From contig JBGVMW010000246.1 in the NCBI GenBank assembly GCA_045125095.1, positions 1 to 7,816 of the forward strand: a DNA stretch of 7,816 nucleotides, in the 5' to 3' direction. Position numbers and translations under genes: made by a program. Within the stretch, counting starts at the first letter, position 1. Each line of letters starts with the position of its first letter. Shown one piece after another: positions 1-6,617 of the stretch. The notes under the pieces were generated by a model. That model ran no database searches. It was not told the origin of the DNA and worked only from the letters and a program-made list of their open reading frames with translations. Source of the stretch: JBGVMW01 sp045125095 (GTDB taxonomy: Bacteria; Bacillota; Clostridia; Lachnospirales; Lachnospiraceae).

Positions 1-124
1 TTTGCTACATAGTCTATATGTGACCCTCTGAAAACGTCGACACTTAGGCTGTGTATTTTACAGCCTTAGTGTCCGCTACGTTTGAAGGGAGCGAGAGCGC
101 GTCAAATATAGACTATGTAGTAAG
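1..124. repeat. nested palindromic (hairpin-forming) intergenic element
   Basis: Outer arms at 5-24 and 101-120 are inverted copies matching at 19 of 20 positions; the only mismatch is 20 against 105. Inside lies a second inverted repeat, 40-52 with 60-72, matching at 12 of 13 with a loop of about 7 nt. A short ACGT pairing (34-37 with 78-81) lies between the two. The right side carries an unpaired GC-rich insert (about 90-100) that can fold into its own tiny stem-loop, GCG-AGAG-CGC. As RNA or single-stranded DNA the whole piece would be one long hairpin with a side arm. No coding frame is seen. Such structure fits a small repeated palindrome (MITE- or REP-like), or the end of a transcript from beyond the window. 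No clear target-site duplication is visible, and the left flank is cut by the window edge. The pairing is seen directly; the element type is inferred. Confidence 0.6.
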
Positions 125-151
125 CAGCTATTTGCACAAACAATTCTGACA

Positions 152-180
152 ATTTGCGGATGGTCTTCACTTTCGCAAAT
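152..180. repeat. small inverted repeat (hairpin or operator-like)
   Basis: ATTTGCG at 152-158 is perfectly complementary to CGCAAAT at 174-180. A15-base spacer separates the arms, and a G-T and an A-T pair can extend the stem inward. No U-run follows on either strand, so it is not a standard terminator. It could be a transcript-end structure or a protein-binding site, but its role is unknown. Confidence 0.35.
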
Positions 181-374
181 GCCTATGTAATTTATATGAT
201 TTTCATCCTTTTCTTACTATTGTGCTTTATCATTCCTCCATTCCTAATCATATCATGTGATCTCATCTTACATTTTGTATGTGCCCCCCTTTTATTTCGA
301 ATAAAGCGTGCAAGCATGCCCTAGCGAATTCAACCAGCCAATATACTTACGCGCTTTGGCACCCGGTACATCTT

Positions 375-400
375 CCTTTCAAATTCGTGCGCATCCTATT
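375..400 (-). repeat. degenerate copy of the uvrC ribosome-binding/leader segment
   Basis: Positions 375-400 match 2443-2468, the leader just upstream of the uvrC ATG, at 23 of 26 bases in the same orientation, with the first 14 bases identical. On the minus strand the shared part reads as a GAAAGG-type binding site preceded by ACGAATTTG. Just beyond it on the minus strand an ATG (369-371) opens a 13-codon frame. Its bases around 340-367 weakly resemble the uvrC codons for PAKPGVYI, but with indels. This suggests a decayed duplicate of the uvrC head, or a shared leader motif. No intact product can be made. Confidence 0.4.
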
Positions 401-563
401 ACACGTTCCAAACACAATATTTAACGTATCATACACATATATGCCTGTCAATAAACCTCTCAAAACTGAAACAAAAGAAGCGCGCAGGCACCACTTAGAA
501 TTACACTTCTCAGTGTGTCTACACGCTTTGTTAAGCCAAATTAGTCATATAGTACATGTATAA

Positions 564-2435
564 TCATTCTTCCTCAGAATGAAAGAACTTGTACACCTTC
601 TCTGCCGCCCCCCGATTCATAGATGGAGCCTGTGAAAGTGTTTCCACATCTGCATCACGAATGGCTTCTATACTTTGAAAGGTTCTCATTAATGATTTTC
701 GTCTGGCAGGCCCTATTCCCGGTATATCATCTAAGATGGAATGCACCTGCTCCTTACTTCTTAAAGAACGGTGATATTCTATGGCAAAGCGATGGGCTTC
801 ATCCTGAATCCTGGTAATCAGACGAAATCCTTCCGAGTGAGTGTCAATAGGAATTTCTACATTATTATAATATAATCCTCTGGTTCGGTGATGATCATCT
901 TTAACCATACCACAGACTGGAATATTCAAGCGAAGCTTATCTAATACCTTGAGCGCAATGTTAACCTGCCCCCTTCCACCATCCATCATAATTAAATCCG
1001 GAAATTTAGTAAAGCTTCCAAAACGCTCCTCCAACTCCTTATCCTGCAACTGGACTTTTTCGTTCATGCCATGGGTGAATCGTCTGGTCAGAACCTCCTC
1101 CATGCTGGCATAATCATCTGGACCTTTTACTGTTTTTATTTTAAACTTACGGTAATCACTGTTTTTCGGCTTGCCCTTTTCATATACAATCATAGATCCA
1201 ACAGACTCGAATCCATTGGTGTTAGAAATATCAAAGGCTTCAATTCGTTCAATTCCCGGTAGCTCTAACCAACTGGCAATTTCTTTCATGGCACCTATGG
1301 TCCTGCCTTCCTCCCGCTTAATCCGCTCTCTATCCTGACTTAATACAAGAGTTGCATTTTTTTCTGCCAGTTCCACTAATTTCTCCTTTGTTCCCTTTTT
1401 CGGTACACGAATATGAACCTTGTTGCCTTTTTTCACAGACAGCCATTCCTCTATAACTTCTTTATCTTCTAATTCTGCCTGTAACATCAATTCCTTTGGA
1501 ATAAAAGGCGTGCCACCGTAAAATTGCTTGATAAAACTTCCAATAATCTGGTTCCTGCTTTCACCGGAAGGAATATTCATATGAAAATGTTCCCTGCCAA
1601 TTAACTTTCCACCTCGCACAAAAAACACTTGAATAATACCGTCTTCTCCGTCTACTGCAAGGGCAATTACATCCTTATCGTCTCCTGCATTGCTGTCTGT
1701 GATTTTCTGTTTTTGTGCCATCTGTTTTACACTACTCATCAATTCCCGGTACGTTATCGCCTCCTCATATTCCATGGCTTCGGAAGCACGCAGCATTTTT
1801 GCTTCTAAATCCTTTAGCACCTCTGTGTAATTCCCATTCAAAAAATCCATGACCTTGCGAATGGATTGTCCATATTCCTCTTTGCTGATATAACCCTGAC
1901 AAGGTGCATGGCATTGCTTCATATGATAATAGAGACATGGCCGTTCCTTTCCCGTATCTCTTGGAAGTTGGCGGTTGCAGGTACGAATATGATAAATTTT
2001 GCGAATTAATTCTAATGTATCCTTCACTGCACCTGCACTGGTATATGGTCCGAAATATCTGGATTTATCCTTTTTCATCTGACGAGTAAACAGCACTCTT
2101 GGGTACTCTTCATATATTGTAATTTTCACATAAGGATAGGTCTTATCATCCTTTAACATCGTGTTGTACTTTGGTCGATGCTCCTTAATAAGGTTACATT
2201 CTAACACCAATGCTTCTAATTCAGAATCTGTGATAATGTATTCGAAACGTGCAATCTGCGTTACCATTTTTTCAATTTTTGCGCCTTTGTTGCGACTACT
2301 TTGAAAATACTGTCTCACACGATTTTTTAGACTAATCGCTTTTCCTACATATATAATTGCATCCTTTGCATCATGCATAATATACACCCCCGGCTTTGCC
2401 GGAAGCTTTTTTAATTCTTCTTCAATCTGAAACAT
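564..2435 (-). CDS. uvrC: UvrABC excinuclease subunit C
   Basis: UvrC makes both incisions (3' and 5' of a bulky lesion) in bacterial nucleotide excision repair, acting on the UvrB-DNA complex in the cytoplasm. The 623-residue product has the full family order and a usual length. An N-terminal GIY-YIG nuclease (about 12-95) shows GVY at 16-18, YVG at 29-31 and Arg39. A cysteine group follows at 153, 167, 175 and 179; four cysteines here are reported to hold an iron-sulfur cluster in E. coli UvrC. A UVR motif that contacts UvrB lies at about 202-239. The C-terminal RNase H-like nuclease has Asp402 (FDIS), Asp485 (MMDGGRGQ) and His548 (DEAHRF), and a helix-hairpin-helix region starts near 570. 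The start chosen is ATG at 2435, placed after AAAGGGG. An in-frame GTG at 2462 would add nine residues not typical of UvrC. The gene follows ftsH but is separated from it by a terminator. No LexA-like box was seen upstream. Confidence 0.97.
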   Translation of the reverse strand: MFQIEEELKKLPAKPGVYIMHDAKDAIIYVGKAISLKNRVRQYFQSSRNKGAKIEKMVTQIARFEYIITDSELEALVLECNLIKEHRPKYNTMLKDDKTYPYVKITIYEEYPRVLFTRQMKKDKSRYFGPYTSAGAVKDTLELIRKIYHIRTCNRQLPRDTGKERPCLYYHMKQCHAPCQGYISKEEYGQSIRKVMDFLNGNYTEVLKDLEAKMLRASEAMEYEEAITYRELMSSVKQMAQKQKITDSNAGDDKDVIALAVDGEDGIIQVFFVRGGKLIGREHFHMNIPSGESRNQIIGSFIKQFYGGTPFIPKELMLQAELEDKEVIEEWLSVKKGNKVHIRVPKKGTKEKLVELAEKNATLVLSQDRERIKREEGRTIGAMKEIASWLELPGIERIEAFDISNTNGFESVGSMIVYEKGKPKNSDYRKFKIKTVKGPDDYASMEEVLTRRFTHGMNEKVQLQDKELEERFGSFTKFPDLIMMDGGRGQVNIALKVLDKLRLNIPVCGMVKDDHHRTRGLYYNNVEIPIDTHSEGFRLITRIQDEAHRFAIEYHRSLRSKEQVHSILDDIPGIGPARRKSLMRTFQSIEAIRDADVETLSQAPSMNRGAAEKVYKFFHSEEE

Positions 2436-2533
2436 GTAAACCCCTTTCAAATTCGTACGCACACTATTTTTATATACTACAAAATTTCATACATTACATT
2501 TTATAATAAACCGTTGTATATTCCTGGTGTATG
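2436..2533 (-). promoter_or_regulatory. uvrC upstream region with ribosome binding site
   Basis: This AT-rich 98-base gap between the ftsH terminator and the uvrC start must hold the uvrC promoter if the terminator works. The binding site AAAGGGG (2441-2447) lies 5 bases before the ATG. Several TATA-like hexamers are present on the minus strand, but none has a good -35 partner at 16-18 bases, so I assign no exact promoter. The segment 2443-2468 recurs imperfectly at 375-400. Confidence 0.4.
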
Positions 2534-2568
2534 AAAAACGACACCATTCCCTAACAGAAATGGTGTCG
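2534..2568 (-). terminator. intrinsic terminator of ftsH
   Basis: A perfect 10-bp stem (2539-2548 with 2559-2568; CGACACCATT on the plus strand) encloses a 10-base loop. On the minus strand it is followed directly by five T residues (2534-2538). It begins only five bases after the ftsH stop codon, so it ends the ftsH transcript and insulates uvrC. This is a textbook rho-independent terminator. Confidence 0.93.
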
Positions 2569-2573
2569 CCCTC

Positions 2574-4652
2574 TTATGATTCTTCTGATGATTCTGTTTC
2601 TAATTCAATTTCTTTCGGCTGTTCGATATCGGACAACTCTGCAAATATCTCTGGTGTTTCTATGTCAAAAAAAGTTTCTTCCTGTTCTTCCACACGTTTC
2701 TCTTCTGCCTTTGGAGCTGCCAATGCCTCAGGTACTTCACCAGAAAATCCAATTCGCTGTGCTTTCTCCTTTTCCTCACCTTCCTCTGGCTCCGGAATAC
2801 CTTTCACCTCACGGAAAATTTTCATAAACTCCTTACCAGTGATCGTCTCTTTTTCAATTAAGAACGCTGCAATCTTATCTAAGGCTTCCCTATTTTCACT
2901 GAGAAGTTCTTTTGCTCTTTCATAGCTTTCTTTTAAGATCTGCATTACCTCTTCATCTACTGCGGATGCTGTGACATCACCACAATTCATGGAAGCTGCA
3001 CCGCCTAAGTACTTACTTTCTACTGTCTCTAAGCCCATCAGACCAAATTTCTTAGACATACCATACTGGGTAACCATCGCTCTTGCAATATTGGTCGCCT
3101 TTTCGATATCATTAGACGCACCCGTTGTTACCGTATCGAATACAATTTCCTCTGCCGCACGACCACCTAAAAACTCCACTAGCATGGCACGTAATTCCCG
3201 TTCCGTATTCAGATATTTTTCTTCCTCCGGCACGTTCATTACATATCCTAATGCACCCATGGTTCTTGGCACAATGGTAATCTTCTGCACTGGTTCCGTT
3301 CCCTTCTCTAGTGCACTGATTAATGCATGACCAACTTCATGATAAGAAACAATACGTCTTTCTTCCTCACTCATAATGCGGTCTTTCTTTTCTTTACCAA
3401 CTAAAACGACTTCTACTGCTTCGAATAAATCCTTCTGGGACACTAACCGTCTTCCATTCTTAACAGCGTTAATAGCTGCCTCGTTAATCATATTTGCAAG
3501 GTCAGAACCTACTGCACCACTGGTTGCCAGCGCAATCTCATCAAGATTTACCGTTTCATCCATCTTGACATCTTTGGCATGTACCTTAAGAATATCCACA
3601 CGGCCTTTCAAGTCCGGCTTATCTACAATGATACGACGGTCGAAACGTCCCGGTCTTAATAACGCTTTGTCCAATACTTCCGGACGGTTGGTCGCTGCAA
3701 GGATAAGAATTCCTTTTGTCGTATCAAATCCATCCATCTCTGCAAGCAACTGGTTCAATGTCTGCTCACGCTCACTGTCTCCTCCATAGCGTGCATCACG
3801 GCTTTTTCCAATAGCATCAATCTCATCTATAAAAATAATACATGGTGCTGCTTTTTCCGCTTCCTTAAATAAATCTCGCACTCTGGAAGCACCCACACCA
3901 ACAAACATTTCTACAAAATCGGAACCGGAAATAGAGAAAAATGGCACATTTGCTTCACCGGCTACTGCTTTGGCAAGCAAAGTTTTACCGGTACCCGGAG
4001 GTCCCACTAAAAGAGCTCCTTTCGGTAGTTTCGCACCGATTTCTGTATATTTTCCCGGATTGTGAAGAAAATCTACTACTTCCTGTAAAGATTCTTTTGC
4101 TTCATCCTCACCTGCTACGTCTTTAAAGGTAACACCTGTCTTTTTCTCCATATAGACTTTAGCATTACTTTTACCAACGCCCATCATTCCACTACCCTTT
4201 GTCATACGGTTAAGCAGGAAGCTTAACAACAGCCAGAATAACAATAGTGGTAAAATCGATACTAAAATAGATTCTATCACGCCTGCTCTGTCAGGCACAT
4301 CACCTTCTACTTTTATGCCAGCTTCTATCAGACGTTCTGTCATCTGATCATCGCCAACATATCCTGTATAATAGGTAAAGACAGACGCAGAAAACAGGTT
4401 ACTGCCATCTTCCTTCACTTTTGGATAAATAATAATCTTATCACTATCTAAAAATACTTTTTCAACCTCATTTTCCTCAACCATAGAAAGGAATTGATTG
4501 TACGTAATTTTTTTCTGGGAACTGTCTGCTACCAGCCCATTAATGAAACTAAATAACAGCATAGTGATAATTCCAGCAACTAATAATATAATTACTGTAT
4601 GAGGGCCCTTGGATTGATTCCCCCCATTCTTTTTCGGATCTTTGTTGTCCAT
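2574..4652 (-). CDS. ftsH: ATP-dependent zinc metalloprotease FtsH
   Basis: FtsH is a hexameric membrane-anchored AAA+ protease that extracts and degrades damaged or unassembled membrane proteins and some short-lived cytoplasmic regulators. The 692-residue product shows a membrane segment at about 19-41, an extracytoplasmic domain at about 42-126 and a second membrane segment at about 127-147. The AAA module has Walker A GPPGTGKT (217-224), pore residues around Phe250-Val251-Gly252, Walker B IIFIDEID (272-279), and a second region of homology (321-340) with the likely arginine fingers Arg336 and Arg339. The peptidase domain has the zinc motif HEVGH (438-442), with Asp515 as probable third ligand. 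The tail (621-692) is very acidic, with 26 Asp/Glu in 72 residues, and probably disordered. The ATG at 4652 is supported by AGGAGG (4657-4662). The gene is transcribed divergently from pyrG and ends at its own terminator. Confidence 0.97.
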   Translation of the reverse strand: MDNKDPKKNGGNQSKGPHTVIILLVAGIITMLLFSFINGLVADSSQKKITYNQFLSMVEENEVEKVFLDSDKIIIYPKVKEDGSNLFSASVFTYYTGYVGDDQMTERLIEAGIKVEGDVPDRAGVIESILVSILPLLLFWLLLSFLLNRMTKGSGMMGVGKSNAKVYMEKKTGVTFKDVAGEDEAKESLQEVVDFLHNPGKYTEIGAKLPKGALLVGPPGTGKTLLAKAVAGEANVPFFSISGSDFVEMFVGVGASRVRDLFKEAEKAAPCIIFIDEIDAIGKSRDARYGGDSEREQTLNQLLAEMDGFDTTKGILILAATNRPEVLDKALLRPGRFDRRIIVDKPDLKGRVDILKVHAKDVKMDETVNLDEIALATSGAVGSDLANMINEAAINAVKNGRRLVSQKDLFEAVEVVLVGKEKKDRIMSEEERRIVSYHEVGHALISALEKGTEPVQKITIVPRTMGALGYVMNVPEEEKYLNTERELRAMLVEFLGGRAAEEIVFDTVTTGASNDIEKATNIARAMVTQYGMSKKFGLMGLETVESKYLGGAASMNCGDVTASAVDEEVMQILKESYERAKELLSENREALDKIAAFLIEKETITGKEFMKIFREVKGIPEPEEGEEKEKAQRIGFSGEVPEALAAPKAEEKRVEEQEETFFDIETPEIFAELSDIEQPKEIELETESSEES

Positions 4653-4656
4653 ATTT

Positions 4657-4662
4657 CCTCCT
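4657..4662 (-). promoter_or_regulatory. ftsH ribosome binding site
   Basis: A perfect AGGAGG on the minus strand lies 4 bases before the ATG at 4652. It supports this start, and the following residues (a short polar lead, then a membrane segment) fit the family. Confidence 0.85.
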
Positions 4663-4709
4663 GTCTGTATGATAAATCATATATTTTTTTAAAATTTGCA
4701 TATAGTACT

Positions 4710-4738
4710 AGTATAATTAGTATTGACATATAAATCAA
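4710..4738 (-). promoter_or_regulatory. probable sigma-A promoter of ftsH
   Basis: On the minus strand TTGATT (4733-4738) and TATACT (4710-4715) are separated by exactly 17 bases. Each differs from the sigma-A consensus by one or two bases. Transcription would begin near 4703, giving a leader of about 50 bases before the ftsH ATG. The -35 box lies inside a 6-bp inverted repeat (4721-4726 with 4735-4740). Confidence 0.7.
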
Positions 4739-4740
4739 TA
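4721..4740. repeat. inverted repeat over the ftsH -35 box (operator candidate)
   Basis: TATTGA (4721-4726) and TCAATA (4735-4740) are perfect inverted copies separated by 8 bases. The right arm overlaps the ftsH -35 hexamer, and the left arm overlaps a plus-strand TTGACA (4723-4728). The spacing would suit a dimeric regulator, but the sequence is AT-rich and chance is possible. Confidence 0.3.
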
Positions 4741-4793
4741 AAAAGAATATGAAATTTATAGAATGTTTTCCTTTAAAAGCTTGCGAACAGTCA

Positions 4794-4822
4794 TTGACTT
4801 CTATTTTTCCACGTTGTATAAT
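4794..4822 (+). promoter_or_regulatory. strong sigma-A promoter of pyrG
   Basis: TTGACT (4794-4799) and a perfect TATAAT (4817-4822) are separated by 17 bases. Transcription should begin at about 4829 (A), giving a leader of roughly 95 bases. The first transcribed bases lack the GGG-run used for CTP-sensing reiterative transcription at Bacillus subtilis pyrG. Confidence 0.88.
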
Positions 4823-4846
4823 GGTCTCATATTGAGCAAAAGACAA

Positions 4847-4896
4847 GTGCAACGAACTTTAAATTCCATTTTGTTGAAATTTAGGGTTCGTTGTAC
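4847..4896 (+). promoter_or_regulatory. long hairpin in the pyrG 5' leader
   Basis: The core stem pairs 4850-4865 with 4878-4893 over 16 continuous pairs, two of them G-U. Outer pairs (4847-4849 with 4894-4896) and two inner pairs (4867-4868 with 4875-4876, after one C-A mismatch) extend it. The outer half is CAACGAAC with GTTCGTTG. It lies entirely within the predicted leader and ends 17 bases before the GGAGG of pyrG. No U-run follows (next bases CATTTATAG), so it is not a standard terminator. It may stabilise the mRNA, bind a regulator, or be part of a non-classical attenuator; its role is inferred. Confidence 0.65.
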
Positions 4897-4913
4897 CATT
4901 TATAGACACAGAT

Positions 4914-4918
4914 GGAGG
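4914..4918 (+). promoter_or_regulatory. pyrG ribosome binding site
   Basis: GGAGG lies 5 bases before the ATG at 4924. An in-frame ATG at 4912 overlaps this site and lacks one of its own, so it is not the start. Confidence 0.9.
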
Positions 4919-4923
4919 TTCAC

Positions 4924-6528
4924 ATGGCAGTAAAATATGTTTTCGTGACTGGTGGCGTAGTATCCGGTCTTGGTAAAGGTATCACAGCAGCATCCTTAGG
5001 GCGCTTGTTAAAGGCAAGAGGCTATAAGGTTACTATGCAGAAATTTGACCCGTATATTAACATTGATCCGGGTACGATGAATCCAATTCAGCATGGTGAG
5101 GTATTCGTTACCGATGATGGCGCAGAGACCGATTTGGACTTAGGTCATTATGAAAGATTTATCGACGAAAGCTTAAATAAAAACTCTAACGTAACAACCG
5201 GTAAGGTATACTGGACTGTATTACAGAAGGAACGTCGTGGCGATTTTGGTGGAGGTACTGTACAGGTAATTCCTCACATTACCAATGAAATCAAGAGCCG
5301 TTTTTATCGCAATTTCACAGATGAAGATACAACTATTGCCATCATCGAGGTTGGTGGTACTGTAGGTGATATCGAAAGCCAGCCTTTCTTAGAATCTATC
5401 AGACAGTTCCAGCATGACATCGGACGTGAAAATGCAATCCTCATTCACGTTACTTTAATTCCATATTTAAGTGCTTCCGGTGAAATGAAAACAAAACCTA
5501 CTCAGGCAAGCGTTAAGGAATTACAGGGAATGGGAATTCAGCCTGATATTATTGTATGTCGTTCTGAACATGAAGTAGACCAGGGAATTAAAGACAAAAT
5601 TGCTTTATTCTGTAATGTGCCAAACAACCATGTATTACAGAATCTTGATGTAGAATATTTATATGAAGCTCCACTTGCAATGGAAAAAGAACAGTTAGCA
5701 CAGGTGGTATTAGAATCCTTACACCTTCCATGTCCGGAACCGGATTTAACTGATTGGAAGGAAATGGTACAGGCGTTAAAGAATCCAACAAAAGAAGTAA
5801 ATATTGCTCTTGTTGGTAAGTACATCCAGCTTCATGATGCTTACATCAGTGTTGCAGAAGCTTTAAAGCATGGTGGTATCTATAGCCGTGCCACTGTAAA
5901 TATCCACTGGATTGATTCCGAGGAAGTAACTGACGAAAATGCATCTGAAATCTTAAAAGGTATGGATGGTATTCTTGTACCGGGTGGTTTCGGTGACAGA
6001 GGTATTGAAGGTAAGATTTCTGCTATCCGCTATGCAAGAGAGAACAAAATTCCTTTCTTAGGTCTCTGCCTTGGTATGCAGTTATCTATCGTGGAATTTG
6101 CAAGAAATGTCGTTGGCTACAATGACGCTCACAGCGTAGAATTAGATCCTGCTACTACTCATCCTGTCATCCACCTCATGCCGGAACAGGATGGTATCGA
6201 AGACATTGGTGGTACTTTACGTCTTGGTTCTTATCCATGTATTTTGGACAAGGATTCAAAAGCATATGAAGTATATGGTGCAGAAGAAATCGCAGAACGT
6301 CACAGACATCGTTACGAAGTAAACAACGATTATCGTTCTGTTTTAACAGAACATGGTATGATTTTATCCGGTTTATCTCCAGATGGACGTATCGTAGAAA
6401 TGGTGGAATTAGCAGATCATCCATGGTTCATTGCCACACAAGCACATCCGGAATTAAAATCAAGACCAAACCGTCCACATCCATTGTTCAAGGGATTTAT
6501 TGAGGCGGCGTTGGCGGCTAAGAAGTAA
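4924..6528 (+). CDS. pyrG: CTP synthase (glutamine-hydrolysing)
   Basis: CTP synthase makes CTP from UTP using ATP and ammonia from glutamine, the last step of de novo pyrimidine nucleotide synthesis, in the cytoplasm. The 534-residue product matches the usual family length. The N-terminal amidoligase domain (about 1-267) begins MAVKYVFVTGG and has the P-loop GGVVSGLGKG (10-19), Lys40, the conserved DGAETDLDLGHYERF region (65-79) and Glu142 in IIEVGGTVGDIE. A linker leads to a class I glutamine amidotransferase domain (about 290-534). This has PGGFGDRG (353-360), the nucleophile Cys382 in GLCLGMQ, and His508 and Glu510 in QAHPE. All catalytic residues expected are present, so it should be active. 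The start is ATG 4924, set by GGAGG. It is a single-gene unit with its own strong promoter and a structured leader, and it converges on the LRR gene. Confidence 0.98.
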   Translation: MAVKYVFVTGGVVSGLGKGITAASLGRLLKARGYKVTMQKFDPYINIDPGTMNPIQHGEVFVTDDGAETDLDLGHYERFIDESLNKNSNVTTGKVYWTVLQKERRGDFGGGTVQVIPHITNEIKSRFYRNFTDEDTTIAIIEVGGTVGDIESQPFLESIRQFQHDIGRENAILIHVTLIPYLSASGEMKTKPTQASVKELQGMGIQPDIIVCRSEHEVDQGIKDKIALFCNVPNNHVLQNLDVEYLYEAPLAMEKEQLAQVVLESLHLPCPEPDLTDWKEMVQALKNPTKEVNIALVGKYIQLHDAYISVAEALKHGGIYSRATVNIHWIDSEEVTDENASEILKGMDGILVPGGFGDRGIEGKISAIRYARENKIPFLGLCLGMQLSIVEFARNVVGYNDAHSVELDPATTHPVIHLMPEQDGIEDIGGTLRLGSYPCILDKDSKAYEVYGAEEIAERHRHRYEVNNDYRSVLTEHGMILSGLSPDGRIVEMVELADHPWFIATQAHPELKSRPNRPHPLFKGFIEAALAAKK

Positions 6529-6551
6529 TTTTTTTATAAATATTGTAATTC

Positions 6552-6602
6552 AAATAGGGCAACCTCACTGGCTAAGAATCCAGCCAAGAGATTGCCCTAT
6601 TT
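6552..6602. terminator. hairpin terminator between convergent pyrG and LRR gene
   Basis: An 11-bp perfect stem (6552-6562 with 6592-6602; AAATAGGGCAA on the plus strand) encloses a second small stem, TGGCT with AGCCA (6569-6573 with 6582-6586). It lies 23 bases after the pyrG stop and 15 bases from the LRR gene stop, in an 89-base gap. Terminal A-T pairs give short U-rich ends in both directions (TATTTATTT on plus, TATTTGAATT on minus). It probably serves both transcripts, though the U-tracts are only moderate. Confidence 0.75.
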
Positions 6603-6617
6603 ATTTCATATATACTT

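Larger units (their letters stand above)
125..563. other. gene-free intergenic stretch downstream of uvrC
   Basis: About 440 bases with no convincing gene on either strand. It contains a perfect 7-bp inverted repeat (152-158 with 174-180), a weak hairpin (503-507 with 512-516) with no T-run, and a 26-bp segment (375-400) resembling the uvrC upstream DNA. A TTGACA hexamer lies on the minus strand (446-451), but the hexamer 17 bases downstream of it, TACGTT, is a poor -10. An open frame of 94 codons on the plus strand (279-563) has no ribosome binding site, no recognisable domain and unusual composition, and I do not consider it a gene. No clear intrinsic terminator for uvrC was found here. Confidence 0.6.

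Noticed and set aside
503..516. Hairpin ACACT-TCTC-AGTGT as the uvrC terminator
   Set aside because: Only five base pairs and no T-run on the minus strand; too weak to call.
279..563. Plus-strand open frame of 94 codons between the left edge and the uvrC end
   Set aside because: No ribosome binding site, no recognisable domain, low-complexity His/Leu/Ser-rich product, and it overlaps the uvrC-leader-like repeat on the other strand.
2436..2462. GTG at 2462 as the uvrC start
   Set aside because: It would add nine atypical residues and bury the ribosome binding site inside the gene; ATG 2435 fits the family N-terminus.
2436..2533. SOS (LexA) box controlling uvrC
   Set aside because: No GAAC-N4-GTTC-like site is present in the upstream region.
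4823..4846. Bacillus-type CTP-sensing reiterative attenuator at pyrG
   Set aside because: The expected start region lacks a GGG run and the leader hairpin lacks a U-tract, so the known mechanism cannot be claimed.
4592..4852. Minus-strand open frame of 86 codons with one hydrophobic segment, overlapping the ftsH start
   Set aside because: It runs through both promoters and the pyrG leader; its hydrophobic stretch comes from AT-rich intergenic DNA, and it overlaps the well-supported ftsH N-terminus in another frame.
4912..4923. ATG at 4912 as the pyrG start
   Set aside because: The GGAGG overlaps it and is correctly placed for ATG 4924, which gives the conserved MAVKYVFVTGG start.
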